A program made the translations under genes and the position numbers. The notes below the pieces were generated by a model. It was not told the DNA's origin. It saw only the letters and a list, made by a program, of their open reading frames with translations, and ran no database searches. From assembly GCA_019247515.1 (NCBI GenBank), contig JAFAOS010000158.1, positions 1-53,504 on the forward strand: DNA of 53,504 bases, read 5' to 3'. Positions 41,181 to 48,890 of the stretch are shown here, one piece after another. Every line of letters begins with the position of its first letter. The stretch's first letter is position 1. The DNA is from Chloroflexota bacterium. Lineage in GTDB: Bacteria > Chloroflexota > UBA6077 > CF-72.

Positions 41181-41477
41181 GATCTCGTGTCGAGGAGCAA
41201 GGGGAGACCCCTTGGACCCCCCGGGTAATGGGTGGGCGTGGCAACGGTCGTCTCATGTCGAGGAACAACGGCCATCTCGTGTCGAGGAACAATGGGAGAC
41301 CCCTCGGACCCCCGGGGTAATGGGTGGGTGTCGCAACGGTCGTCTCGTGTCGAGGGACAAGGGGAGACCCGTTGGACCCCCGGGGTAACGGGTGGGTGTC
41401 GCAACGGCGTCTGTCGACACCGAGGCTGCACCACCCTGGGGGGTCAAGGGGTCTCCCCTTGTCTCCGACACGAGATC
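41181..41477. repeat. Tandem repeat array (about 68-bp units) bounded by an inverted copy
   Basis: Direct units begin TCTCGTGTCGAGG at 41183, 41275 and 41343, with a 24-bp partial unit at 41251. Each runs through GGGAGACCC, GGACCCCCGGGGTAA and GGGTGTCGCAACGG. The last segment (about 41437-41477) is an inverted copy of the first 38 bp, so the array starts with AGATCTCGTGTCG and ends with CGACACGAGATCT. It fills the 370-bp gap between the binding protein and amidohydrolase genes. No credible ORF; units are contiguous, not CRISPR-like. May fold as a large stem or be a mobile-element remnant. Confidence 0.92.
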
Positions 41478-41482
41478 TCTTG

Positions 41483-43108
41483 TCACTCGTAACCGAGCCA
41501 CACTTGCGCGTGGTCCAGCTGGTCGTGGGCGTTCCAGTCCACGTTGTGGACCTTGCTGGTCGCGGCGATGATTGGCGGGTTCGTGGCCAGCGGCATCGAA
41601 AAGCACTGGTCAAGCAGGAAGTCGTTCAACTGCGAGTACAGCTGGCCACGTTTGACGGGGTCTGCTTCCACCTGAGTGGAAGTGATCAGCCGCGTGTAGT
41701 CGTCATTCTGAAAGCCGGCGAAGTTCTTCTCGTAGTTGTATTGCGCGCTCGTGGTCATGCCGGTGCTCGGCTCGAACTCGCCGTAGCGGAAGACCGCGTC
41801 GTAGGCCATGGTGTACTTCAAGTTGTTCATCGTGTCGGCCAGCGTGGCGAATTCGATGTTGCGCAGCGTGAGCGTCACGCCAATCGAGGCGAGATCGCTC
41901 TGGAGTATCTGTGCCAGACCTGCCGAACCAACCGGTGGCTCGGTGCTCAAAAAGACGAAGTCGATCGGCGTCGACAACGATTCACCAGATGCGGCCAGGA
42001 GTGACTTCGCTTTGTCGAGGTCGAACGCGTAGTGCTGGTCCTTCGTGGCGTCATACGCGGGTGACGCGGCGGTCCAGGGCAGCGAGCGCGCTTCGCCGCG
42101 ATTGAGCAGCACGGTTTGCACGTAGCGGTTGCGATTGATCGCGTAGTGAATTGCCTGGCGGAAGAGCTTGTTGCTGGTCGGCGGCACGCTGGTGTTCAGG
42201 TTCATGATGCCCGTGATGCCGCTGCGCTTGTTGACGTACACGGCGTAGTGCGGGTCGGTCGTGTAACGCGTGACGTCCTGGGCGGGGGGATCGAAGACCA
42301 GGTCGAGCGCGCCGGCCTCGAGTTGGACTGTCGCGGCGGAGCCGTCGCGCATGATGTTGACGTTGTACTGGTCGAGCAGGGGGACGCCGCTCCGCCAGTA
42401 GTGTTCGTTGCGGGCGAAGTACAGGTGATCGCCGGGCCTGTACTCCGCGAGCTTGAAGGGCCCGGTGCCGATCCACTGCGGCGAGTCAGTCTGCTTGTCG
42501 AGGGTGTCCGGGTCGCCGATGTTGAAGAGCTCGAAGAAGTCGAGAATGCTGGGTCGGGCGCGGTCGAGCGTGAGCGTCAGCGTGTATTTGTCGGAGGTAT
42601 CGATGCTGGTGAACCACATGCTCTGCTTGTTGAACTGGGTGGCGTTGACCGCCGGGTTGCGGACGCGGAGCAGGTTCCACTTGACGTCCTCGCTGGTCAA
42701 TTCGCGGCCGCTGTGGTACTGGACACCGTGGCGCAGGTTGAACTTCAGCTGGGTCTGATCGCCGGAAAACTCCCAGGATTCGGCGAGCATGGGCTGCGGC
42801 CTGCCGGTGTTGTCGTAGGCCAGGAGGCGGTCCCAGATGCTGAAGATGGTCTGGAGTGGCTGTGGGCCGATCGCGTGGGGATTGATGGCGCCGACGTCGC
42901 CGATCATGCCCGCGCGCAGCGTGCCGCCGCGTTGAGGCTGAGGCTCGGGCGTCGATGGCGCTGTTGCGGCGGCGGCGCTGGTTGGCGCAGGGGGTGGCGC
43001 GGGGGGTGTCTGCGGCGCGCACGCGGCCAAGAGGGCGATGGAGACGCCAGAGCCGAGCAAGCGCAGCGCCGCGCGCCGACCGAGAACCCGATCGCCACCC
43101 ACCAGCAT
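41483..43108 (-). CDS. Peptide-type ABC substrate-binding lipoprotein without its own permease
   Basis: 541 aa from the ATG at 43108 (GGGGAG-rich upstream). Arg-rich start GRRAALRLLG, lipobox LLAAC, a short Pro/Ala linker, then SBP_bac_5: GGTLRAGMIGDVGAINPHA, MLAESWEFSGDQTQLKFNLRHGVQYHSGRELTSEDVKWN, GTGPFKLAEYRPGDHLYFARN. It aligns along its length with the protein at 34391-36088 and less with that at 22130-23746. The nearby amidohydrolase and PEP mutase-family genes on the same strand may process its ligand. Confidence 0.93.
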   Translation of the reverse strand: MLVGGDRVLGRRAALRLLGSGVSIALLAACAPQTPPAPPPAPTSAAAATAPSTPEPQPQRGGTLRAGMIGDVGAINPHAIGPQPLQTIFSIWDRLLAYDNTGRPQPMLAESWEFSGDQTQLKFNLRHGVQYHSGRELTSEDVKWNLLRVRNPAVNATQFNKQSMWFTSIDTSDKYTLTLTLDRARPSILDFFELFNIGDPDTLDKQTDSPQWIGTGPFKLAEYRPGDHLYFARNEHYWRSGVPLLDQYNVNIMRDGSAATVQLEAGALDLVFDPPAQDVTRYTTDPHYAVYVNKRSGITGIMNLNTSVPPTSNKLFRQAIHYAINRNRYVQTVLLNRGEARSLPWTAASPAYDATKDQHYAFDLDKAKSLLAASGESLSTPIDFVFLSTEPPVGSAGLAQILQSDLASIGVTLTLRNIEFATLADTMNNLKYTMAYDAVFRYGEFEPSTGMTTSAQYNYEKNFAGFQNDDYTRLITSTQVEADPVKRGQLYSQLNDFLLDQCFSMPLATNPPIIAATSKVHNVDWNAHDQLDHAQVWLGYE

Positions 43109-43162
43109 AGGTACCACTCCCCCCAACTTCCGGTGTAGGGAATGCTAGCATCCAGCCTCAGC

Positions 43163-44314
43163 ATGCGACCTGTTGCGCGCGCCGAAACCGTGGGCAGCTT
43201 GCTGCGTCCGGCGTACCTGCTCGAAGCCCGCGAGGCGCGCCGTGAGGGAACGCTGAACGAGGCTGAGCTGCAGGCCGTCGAGGATCGCGCCGTCCGCGAA
43301 GCCATCGACCTCCAGCAGTCGGTCGGACTCGACGTGATCACCGATGGTGAGCATCGACGTCTGTCGTGGATCAGCACCGTCAACATCGTGCAGGACAACC
43401 TGCGGGTCTCGCCGCTCGGCGGCTTTGCGTACCGCGAGTCGACGCGCACCAGCTTCATGACATTCTGGCGCGACGACAGCGGGCAGGTTGTGCGACGCAT
43501 GAATGCTCCGCGCGCGTTCATCACCGAGCCGCTGCGCGTGCAGCGCGACCTGGTGGCCGAGGAATATGCCTTCCTGAAAGCGAACGCACGCAGCCGGACC
43601 AAGTACTCGTTTCCCGCGCCGAGTTATCACCGCGTGTTCTGGCATCCGGAGTATTCGCGTGAGGTGTACCCGACGGTCGACCATTTCCTCGTGGCGGTGC
43701 GCGACTACCTGCGCGAGCACGTCGTGCAGCGACTTCTCGACATGGGCTGCGACTACATCCAGCTCGACGCGCCGAACTACGGTCAGTTCTACGTCGATGC
43801 GGATGTGCGCGGCGCGCTGGAAGCCGACGGACACGACCTGCGCGCCGAACTGATCGCCGACGCCGACATCGACAATTCGCTGTTCGAGGGCGTCAGCGGA
43901 GTCACGCGCGCGTTGCACGTGTGTCGGGGCAACGGTCCAGGTGGGATCTGGTCGGCCAGCGGCGGGTACGAGCCGATCGCGGCTGACGCTTTCGAGCGTT
44001 TCTCGAACCTGGACACGCTGTTGCTGGAGTACGACACGGATCGCGCTGGTGACTTTACTCCGCTACGGCATGTCCGCGCCGACACCAGCGTGGTGCTCGG
44101 GTTGCTGACCACCAAGCACGGCGAACTGGAGGATGCTGGCGACATCGAGGCTCGCATCCGAGACGCGACGCGCTACGTCCCGCTCGAACGGTTGGCGCTC
44201 AGTCCGCAGTGCGGCTTCAATTCGGCGAGCCAGGGCAACCGGCTGAGCGCCGACGAGCAAAGGGCCAAGCTGCGCCGCGTGGTGGACGTGGCGCACATGG
44301 TCTGGGGCAACTGA
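43163..44314 (+). CDS. Cobalamin-independent methionine synthase (MetE) C-terminal family protein
   Basis: 383 aa from the ATG at 43163; an ATG at 43142 would add 7 residues. Single-domain MetE-like barrel: AETVGSLLRPAYLLEAR, ITDGEHRRLSW, YIQLDAPNYGQF, then Zn ligands in LHVCRGN (His and Cys), Glu in LEYDT and Cys in SPQCGF. Proteins this size are either core methionine synthases or alkyltransferases such as epoxyalkane:coenzyme M transferase relatives. The N-terminal folate domain of full MetE is absent. Divergent from the binding protein at 43108 and alone in its transcription unit. Confidence 0.87.
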   Translation: MRPVARAETVGSLLRPAYLLEAREARREGTLNEAELQAVEDRAVREAIDLQQSVGLDVITDGEHRRLSWISTVNIVQDNLRVSPLGGFAYRESTRTSFMTFWRDDSGQVVRRMNAPRAFITEPLRVQRDLVAEEYAFLKANARSRTKYSFPAPSYHRVFWHPEYSREVYPTVDHFLVAVRDYLREHVVQRLLDMGCDYIQLDAPNYGQFYVDADVRGALEADGHDLRAELIADADIDNSLFEGVSGVTRALHVCRGNGPGGIWSASGGYEPIAADAFERFSNLDTLLLEYDTDRAGDFTPLRHVRADTSVVLGLLTTKHGELEDAGDIEARIRDATRYVPLERLALSPQCGFNSASQGNRLSADEQRAKLRRVVDVAHMVWGN

Positions 44315-44364
44315 AGGGATCGCAGCGGCGGCGGGGGCTACAAACGCCACCGAAAGCGGAGATG

Positions 44365-45012
44365 CTACTTGGCGCGCACCGTTGGACTTTCGACCAGGTG
44401 CTCGGCGATGAACCACACCTCGAGCTCGTTGGTGCGGATCACGTCGCTGACGAGCAGGTCATTGGTGCCATCGTCGCCGGCTTCCTCGGCGCGCTTGGCG
44501 ACTTCGTGCGCCATTTTCAGGATGAGCTCGTGCGCCTCGAGCAGACGCGAGATCTGCACCGGCACCTCTTCCCTGCCGCGCGGCGGTCGCTCGATGCGCG
44601 TGGTCTCGGCCACATCCGGAGCCATGGCGATGCTGATTCCGCCCAGCAGCTGAATGCGCTCCGCCAGCAAATCCACCAGCTCGACCTGCTCGGCGAAGTG
44701 TTTGTCGAACAGCAGGTGCAGCTGGTAAAAGGTTGGGCCGACCACCTGCCAGTGGTGCTTCTTGTACAGGTCGCGGAGCGTCATCGTATCCGCGAGAAGC
44801 TGGTTCAGGTCCGCGGTGATCTGTTCCGACTTCTGCGGGTCGAGTCCATTGGGCAGGGGGGCGATGCTGCCGTAGCTCTGGATCTCGGGTCCGCGCTGGC
44901 GGAGGAGTGGGCGTGGATCGGGGTGGCGAGTGCCCGAGGACATGTCCGCGCCATTGCGGCCAGTCTGTCGGGTCCCGCCGGGGGCACTCTGATGCGTCGT
45001 ACTGCGAGGCAT
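44365..45012 (-). CDS. dps: Dps-family ferritin-like DNA-protection protein
   Basis: 215 aa from ATG 45012; ATG 44943 would give 192 aa and a shorter tail. Ferroxidase-site residues in KKHHWQVVGPTFYQLHLLFDKHFAEQ (His, Asp and acid of the inter-subunit centre), then VDLLAERIQLLGG. Oxidises and stores iron and shields DNA from peroxide. The N-terminal extension is rich in Arg and Gly and could contact DNA. Lies 30 bp downstream of the GNAT gene on the same strand. Confidence 0.92.
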   Translation of the reverse strand: MPRSTTHQSAPGGTRQTGRNGADMSSGTRHPDPRPLLRQRGPEIQSYGSIAPLPNGLDPQKSEQITADLNQLLADTMTLRDLYKKHHWQVVGPTFYQLHLLFDKHFAEQVELVDLLAERIQLLGGISIAMAPDVAETTRIERPPRGREEVPVQISRLLEAHELILKMAHEVAKRAEEAGDDGTNDLLVSDVIRTNELEVWFIAEHLVESPTVRAK

Positions 45013-45042
45013 GCGGTAGTGATGGCACGTTTGATGCCAGCT

Positions 45043-45843
45043 TCAACTATGCGGGACCGCGGGCTCGGCGGTGCACGCCGTCGCGATGCGCACGAAACCT
45101 ACGCGCGCGTAAACCCGCCCGATCGTCTCGTCGCCGGCTGAGAGGAAGACGGTGCGGACGCCGCGTTGCAGGGCGTCGGCCACCAGGTGGCTGGTGATGG
45201 CGGCGGCGATGCCGCGACGGCGGAACGCTGGCAGGACGCCGACGCCCACGATTTCGGTGACCGACCCGACCGGCTGGTGGCTGCCGATACCCACCAGTTG
45301 ACCGTCGACAAACGCAACGCCGGTGACTGTCCGACCGGCGCGCAAGCGCTCCTGCTGGAACGCGACCGCGGGCGCATCGGGCCGGATACTCAGGCGTGCG
45401 GCGTCGACTCCGGCGGCGCCGACCGCCGTGCCGGGATTGTTGAAGGACACGTGCCCGACGGCGTCGACCAGCGCCAGGTCGTCGTCGGCCGTCGCATGCC
45501 GAATGTAGACGCCATCCGGCTGGACGGGTTGAAAGTCGTGCAGCAGCATGAGCGGGAAGCGCGTCACCTCGAGTCCGGCCGCAGCGGCCGGCTCGGCCAG
45601 GTTGGGCGTGGTGTCGGCGACCCACTCGAAGGCCTCCGGCACGCCGAGCGCGCGCTGGCGGGCGCGGACCGCCTGCACCTCAGCTTCAGTGAAGCGCGTG
45701 GCGCTCAGCGACGGTCGCGCGTAGTACGACCACCCCGGCCCAATTTTCACGAACAGCGTGAATGGGCCGATCGCTTCGGCGCGGGCGGCGCTGCGCGGCA
45801 CAGCGTCGTAGTAAGCCTCGATTTCGCTCAACCGATCTACCAT
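45043..45843 (-). CDS. GNAT-family N-acetyltransferase
   Basis: 266 aa from ATG 45843 (a GTG lies one codon earlier). The C-terminal half is the acetyltransferase: VVGIGSHQPVGSVTEIVGVGVLPAFRRRGIAAAITSHLVADAL (acetyl-CoA loop RRRGIA), then VFLSAGDETIGRVYARVGFVRI. The N-terminal half is divergent and may be a second, degenerate GNAT fold. Target unknown. Its start lies only 12 bp from the divergent secreted-protein gene. Confidence 0.85.
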   Translation of the reverse strand: MVDRLSEIEAYYDAVPRSAARAEAIGPFTLFVKIGPGWSYYARPSLSATRFTEAEVQAVRARQRALGVPEAFEWVADTTPNLAEPAAAAGLEVTRFPLMLLHDFQPVQPDGVYIRHATADDDLALVDAVGHVSFNNPGTAVGAAGVDAARLSIRPDAPAVAFQQERLRAGRTVTGVAFVDGQLVGIGSHQPVGSVTEIVGVGVLPAFRRRGIAAAITSHLVADALQRGVRTVFLSAGDETIGRVYARVGFVRIATACTAEPAVPHS

Positions 45844-45855
45844 CACTCGCGGAGC

Positions 45856-46719
45856 ATGCGTCCGAGCAGCATAATCGCATCAACGCTGGCTCTGATCGGG
45901 CTGCTCATGCTGAGTATGCCGGGGCCGGCAGTCGCCCAACAGGCGCTCAGCAACGCGACCTGGTCGCCGGGACCGAACGCCGTGGGTGACAACACCTACG
46001 CCGGCGGCGTCGATGCCCCGGGCAACGGCGCGGCCCTCAGCCTCAACCGATTTGCCACGCTGAGCGGCTGGTTCGTCGACAAGTCCGCGCAGGGCTGGAC
46101 GGGCGCCGACGATCTGCAGGTGTTCTCGGGGACCATGGACAGCGGCACGCTGCTGGGGCACGGCACGCTCGGCCTGCCGCGATCGGACGTGGCCAGTGCG
46201 TTGAACAATCCGTACTGGTCGGCCGCTGGCTGGAGCGCGGTCATCGATCCTGGCGGGATGGCACTCGGACCGAACACGTTGTCGATCTACATCCATACGC
46301 CCGATAAAGGTTGGTGGTTCACCCAGTTGTCGGTGAGCGTCGGTCCAAGTCAGGGGGCCGTGGCGGGTCCGCAGCGAACCAGCGGCGGGCCGATCGTCAC
46401 CGTGACCGCGCCGCAGGACGGCGAGCGCATCTCCACGCGACTTGGCAATTACCGCGTCACGGGCACCGCGCGCGACCCGGTGGCGGGCCCCAGGGGCATC
46501 AACCGCATTCAGGTGTGGCTCAACGGAGAGCAGAACACCGATCAGGCCAGTTTCATTGGCGACGCCGACATTGCGACCGACGGGTCGTGGGAGATCGATT
46601 TCGGACCGTGGCGCTATCCGCCGATGGCGTCGAACATGTACATCTACGTGCACTCGGGGATGACCAGCAAGATCACGCTCGTCGTGGTGCACTTCTTCCT
46701 GGACAACCACCTGGTATGA
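45856..46719 (+). CDS. Secreted protein of unknown function with Ig-like C-terminal region
   Basis: 287 aa from ATG 45856 (GGAG directly upstream). Signal peptide about 1-27, cleaved after AVA-Q. Residues 30-165 are a Gly/Ala/Asn-rich domain with NLSW-like aromatic motifs (WSPGPNAVGDNTYAG, LSGWFVDKSAQGWTGADDLQVF). Residues 170-287 look like a bacterial Ig-like beta-sandwich (TVTAPQDGERI, IQVWLNGEQNT, GSWEIDFGPW). Function not recognised; extracellular adhesion or substrate binding is possible. Confidence 0.8.
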   Translation: MRPSSIIASTLALIGLLMLSMPGPAVAQQALSNATWSPGPNAVGDNTYAGGVDAPGNGAALSLNRFATLSGWFVDKSAQGWTGADDLQVFSGTMDSGTLLGHGTLGLPRSDVASALNNPYWSAAGWSAVIDPGGMALGPNTLSIYIHTPDKGWWFTQLSVSVGPSQGAVAGPQRTSGGPIVTVTAPQDGERISTRLGNYRVTGTARDPVAGPRGINRIQVWLNGEQNTDQASFIGDADIATDGSWEIDFGPWRYPPMASNMYIYVHSGMTSKITLVVVHFFLDNHLV

Positions 46720-46738
46720 GGAGGTTTGGAAAACATCG

Positions 46739-47128
46739 ATGCCGACCTATAGCTACGACCACATCCACCTGCGCACGCGCGACCCGCGGGGTACCGCGGA
46801 GTGGTACGCCAAAATGTTTGGCGCGAAAGTCGTCGAGTCCGTTCAATCGGATGGCCAGCCGCGGATCGATCTCGACATCAACGGGCTGACCGTCTTCATT
46901 GCCCAGGTCCCGCGCGACGCGGACATGGCCGAGGCGCCGGCTGACCCGCACCTGGGGTTGGATCATTTTGGCCTGCGCGTGGACGACCTGGACGCCGCCG
47001 CGGCCGAGCTCAAGCAGCGGGGCGTGGTGTTCACCACCGAGCCGCGGACGATTCGGCCCGGGGTGAAAATCGCGTTCGTGCAGTGTCCTGACAACGTACG
47101 CGTGGAGTTGCTCGAGCGCCGCGCTTAG
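46739..47128 (+). CDS. VOC-superfamily (glyoxalase/bleomycin resistance/dioxygenase) protein
   Basis: 129 aa. Two beta-alpha-beta-beta-beta modules: YDHIHLRTRDPRGTAEWYAKMFG and LDHFGLRVDDLDAAAAELKQRG, ending RVELLERR. Metal-ligand candidates are His8/His10 and His in LDHFG, with Glu in VELLE. AGGAGG at 46719-46724 is 14 nt from the ATG, which is long. VOC proteins isomerise, cleave or bind small molecules; the role is unknown. Followed by the inverted structured repeat. Confidence 0.88.
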   Translation: MPTYSYDHIHLRTRDPRGTAEWYAKMFGAKVVESVQSDGQPRIDLDINGLTVFIAQVPRDADMAEAPADPHLGLDHFGLRVDDLDAAAAELKQRGVVFTTEPRTIRPGVKIAFVQCPDNVRVELLERRA

Positions 47129-47137
47129 CAGGTTGAC

Positions 47138-47378
47138 GCGCCAGCTCACGTTTGTGGCCGCCGGCTTTCGAAGTGCCGGCAATTCTTCTCCCACGAAAAC
47201 GTCTGTCGACAGCTCTTGTGACGACCCTCACGGTGACGAGTTTCAGCGCCGCTGGCAGGTGTGCGACCCATGGGTTCCCCTAAAAGAGACGCAGACTGTG
47301 AGGTTGATGACAAACCTCGCGAAGGGCTCCACCGTAGGTGGAATTACTGAACCTGCGTTCGTCAGAGGGCGCTAGCTC
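47138..47378 (-). repeat. Structured dispersed repeat, inverted third copy with internal insertion
   Basis: On the minus strand, directly after the adenosine deaminase stop, the order is GAGCTAGCGCCCTCTG, GAACGCAGGTTCAG, CCACC-TAC-GGTGG (47329-47341), hairpin GAGGTT/AACCTC (47300-47318), AGTCTGCGTCTCT, about 85 bp of unique sequence, AGAAGAATTGCCGGCAC, a CGAA-loop hairpin (47158-47179) and GTGAGCTGGCGCG. It matches the copies at 338-621 but has a longer segment where those have only CTTCAG between AGTCTGC(T/G)TCT and AGAAGAATT. The region 47129-47387 holds no credible gene. Confidence 0.75.
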
Positions 47379-47387
47379 AGCAACTTG

Positions 47388-48383
47388 TCACGCCGACCAG
47401 CGGTCGATGGCCGCCAGCGCGGCGGTTTTGAGCTTGTCTGGCGCGCCGCTGGCGCGGATCGAGCAGCGGGCGATGTGCGCCAGGGTCAGGTCGTCCAGGC
47501 CGAAGCTGTGGCGACCCAGCTCGTATTCGGCCAGGATGCCGGAACCGAAAAACAGCGGGTCGTCCGCATTGAGACTCAGCGGCACGCCCGCTTCGAGCAG
47601 CCGCGGCAGCGGGTGAGCGTCCAGCGAGGGCACCACGCTCAGGACGACATTCGACGTCGGGCACACGTCGAGCGTGACGCCCTCGGCGGCCAGTCGGCGT
47701 AGCAGCTCAGGGTCCTCGACCGATCGCACGCCATGCTCGATGCGCTGCGCGCCGAGGACGTCGAGCGCTCCGCGCACGCTGTCCGGACCGCCGTGCTCGC
47801 CCGCGTGCGGCGCGCGGATGAGCCCCGCGTCGCGCGCGACGGCGAACGCCTCGCCGAAGAGCTCCGCGGCCCCGCGCGTCTCGTCGTCCGCCAGACCCAG
47901 GCCAACCACCCCGTCCGCGGTGTGTTTCGCGGCGAGCCTCGCCAACTCGACGGCCTCAGTCGGCGGCCGGGTGCGGTTGGCGCTGACGATAAATCCCACG
48001 CCGATGCCAGCCTTGCGCTGAGCCCGCTGGCCGGCGTCGAGCAAGGCTTCCAGCACCTCAACCTGGTTCGCCAGACCCAGCCGCTCGGCGTGCGCGCTGC
48101 TGACCCAGGCGCTGATCTCGATCCAAACCACGCCGTCGGCCGTCGCGTCTTCGACAATCTCGTGGACCAGGCGCGACAGGTCGTCTGGACTGCGCAGCGC
48201 CTCACACGCGGCGCGGTACAGCGCGATGAAGCTGGCGAAGCTGCCGTCGCCTTCGAGGTTCGCCGGCAGGCCATGGCGGTCGGCAAGCTCGGTCAACGTG
48301 GTGGCTCGCATCGCGCCCTCGAGGTGTACGTGCAGGTGCGCCTTCGGCAGGGCTTGCAGGTTGCGAGGTTGGGAATCGGTCAC
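47388..48383 (-). CDS. add: Adenosine deaminase
   Basis: 331 aa, GTG start overlapping the chrB-like stop by 4 bp. Zn site HLHVHLEG, substrate and Zn residues HAGEHGG, RIEHGV and the metal Asp in LNADDP are all present. Converts adenosine to inosine in purine salvage; some family members act on adenine or N6-modified adenine instead. Family length is as expected. The 3' end runs into the structured repeat. Confidence 0.93.
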   Translation of the reverse strand: MTDSQPRNLQALPKAHLHVHLEGAMRATTLTELADRHGLPANLEGDGSFASFIALYRAACEALRSPDDLSRLVHEIVEDATADGVVWIEISAWVSSAHAERLGLANQVEVLEALLDAGQRAQRKAGIGVGFIVSANRTRPPTEAVELARLAAKHTADGVVGLGLADDETRGAAELFGEAFAVARDAGLIRAPHAGEHGGPDSVRGALDVLGAQRIEHGVRSVEDPELLRRLAAEGVTLDVCPTSNVVLSVVPSLDAHPLPRLLEAGVPLSLNADDPLFFGSGILAEYELGRHSFGLDDLTLAHIARCSIRASGAPDKLKTAALAAIDRWSA

Positions 48384-48862
48384 GAGCGTCGATTGTCACA
48401 AGCGACGCCCGTCGGCCGCTCCGGCTGGCGCGCGCGGTCCTGACGTCGACACCACTGGTACAGCGATTCGTACGCGGGCGCCGCGGCGGCGATGAGCTCG
48501 TGGTCGTCGGCGTAGACGTCGACCCAGCCGAGCATGATCGCGCGCAAGCCGGCTGACTCGGGAGGCGCGTCGGCGCCGAAAACGTCGGCGCCGTGCACGA
48601 TGTGCGCCACGCGCTGCAGCGCCGCGTCTTCTGGGGCGACGTTGAAATAGCGGATCAGCGCTTCGAAGCCCGTTTCCTGCGGCGTGCGGCCGACCTTGCC
48701 GCCCCCGACGTGAAAGATCGTGGCGTTTTCGCGCTCCGCCACGCTCTGGACCTGATCGTTCGGCACGAACAGAAATTCGGGCTCGGGATCGATAAAGCGG
48801 CGGATCAGCCAGGCGCAGGCCACCCGGTCGATGCGCGGGCGTTCGCGCGTAACCCACTTCAT
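48380..48862 (-). CDS. ChrB C-terminal domain protein (chromate-resistance family)
   Basis: 160 aa. ChrB signature: WVTRERPRIDRVACAWLIRRFIDPEPEFLFV, HVGGGKVGRTPQETGFEALI, IVHGADVFG. The whole protein is the C-terminal ChrB domain with no N-terminal DNA-binding part, so it is not the complete chromate sensor. No ChrA transporter is next to it. The tight overlap with adenosine deaminase suggests a shared transcript, but the link is unclear. Confidence 0.87.
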   Translation of the reverse strand: MKWVTRERPRIDRVACAWLIRRFIDPEPEFLFVPNDQVQSVAERENATIFHVGGGKVGRTPQETGFEALIRYFNVAPEDAALQRVAHIVHGADVFGADAPPESAGLRAIMLGWVDVYADDHELIAAAAPAYESLYQWCRRQDRARQPERPTGVACDNRRS

Positions 48863-48890
48863 ACAGCGGCAAGCGTACGGGTTCGGGTGT

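Noticed and set aside
41181..41477. CRISPR array
   Set aside because: Units of about 68 bp are contiguous without unique spacers, and no cas gene is near.
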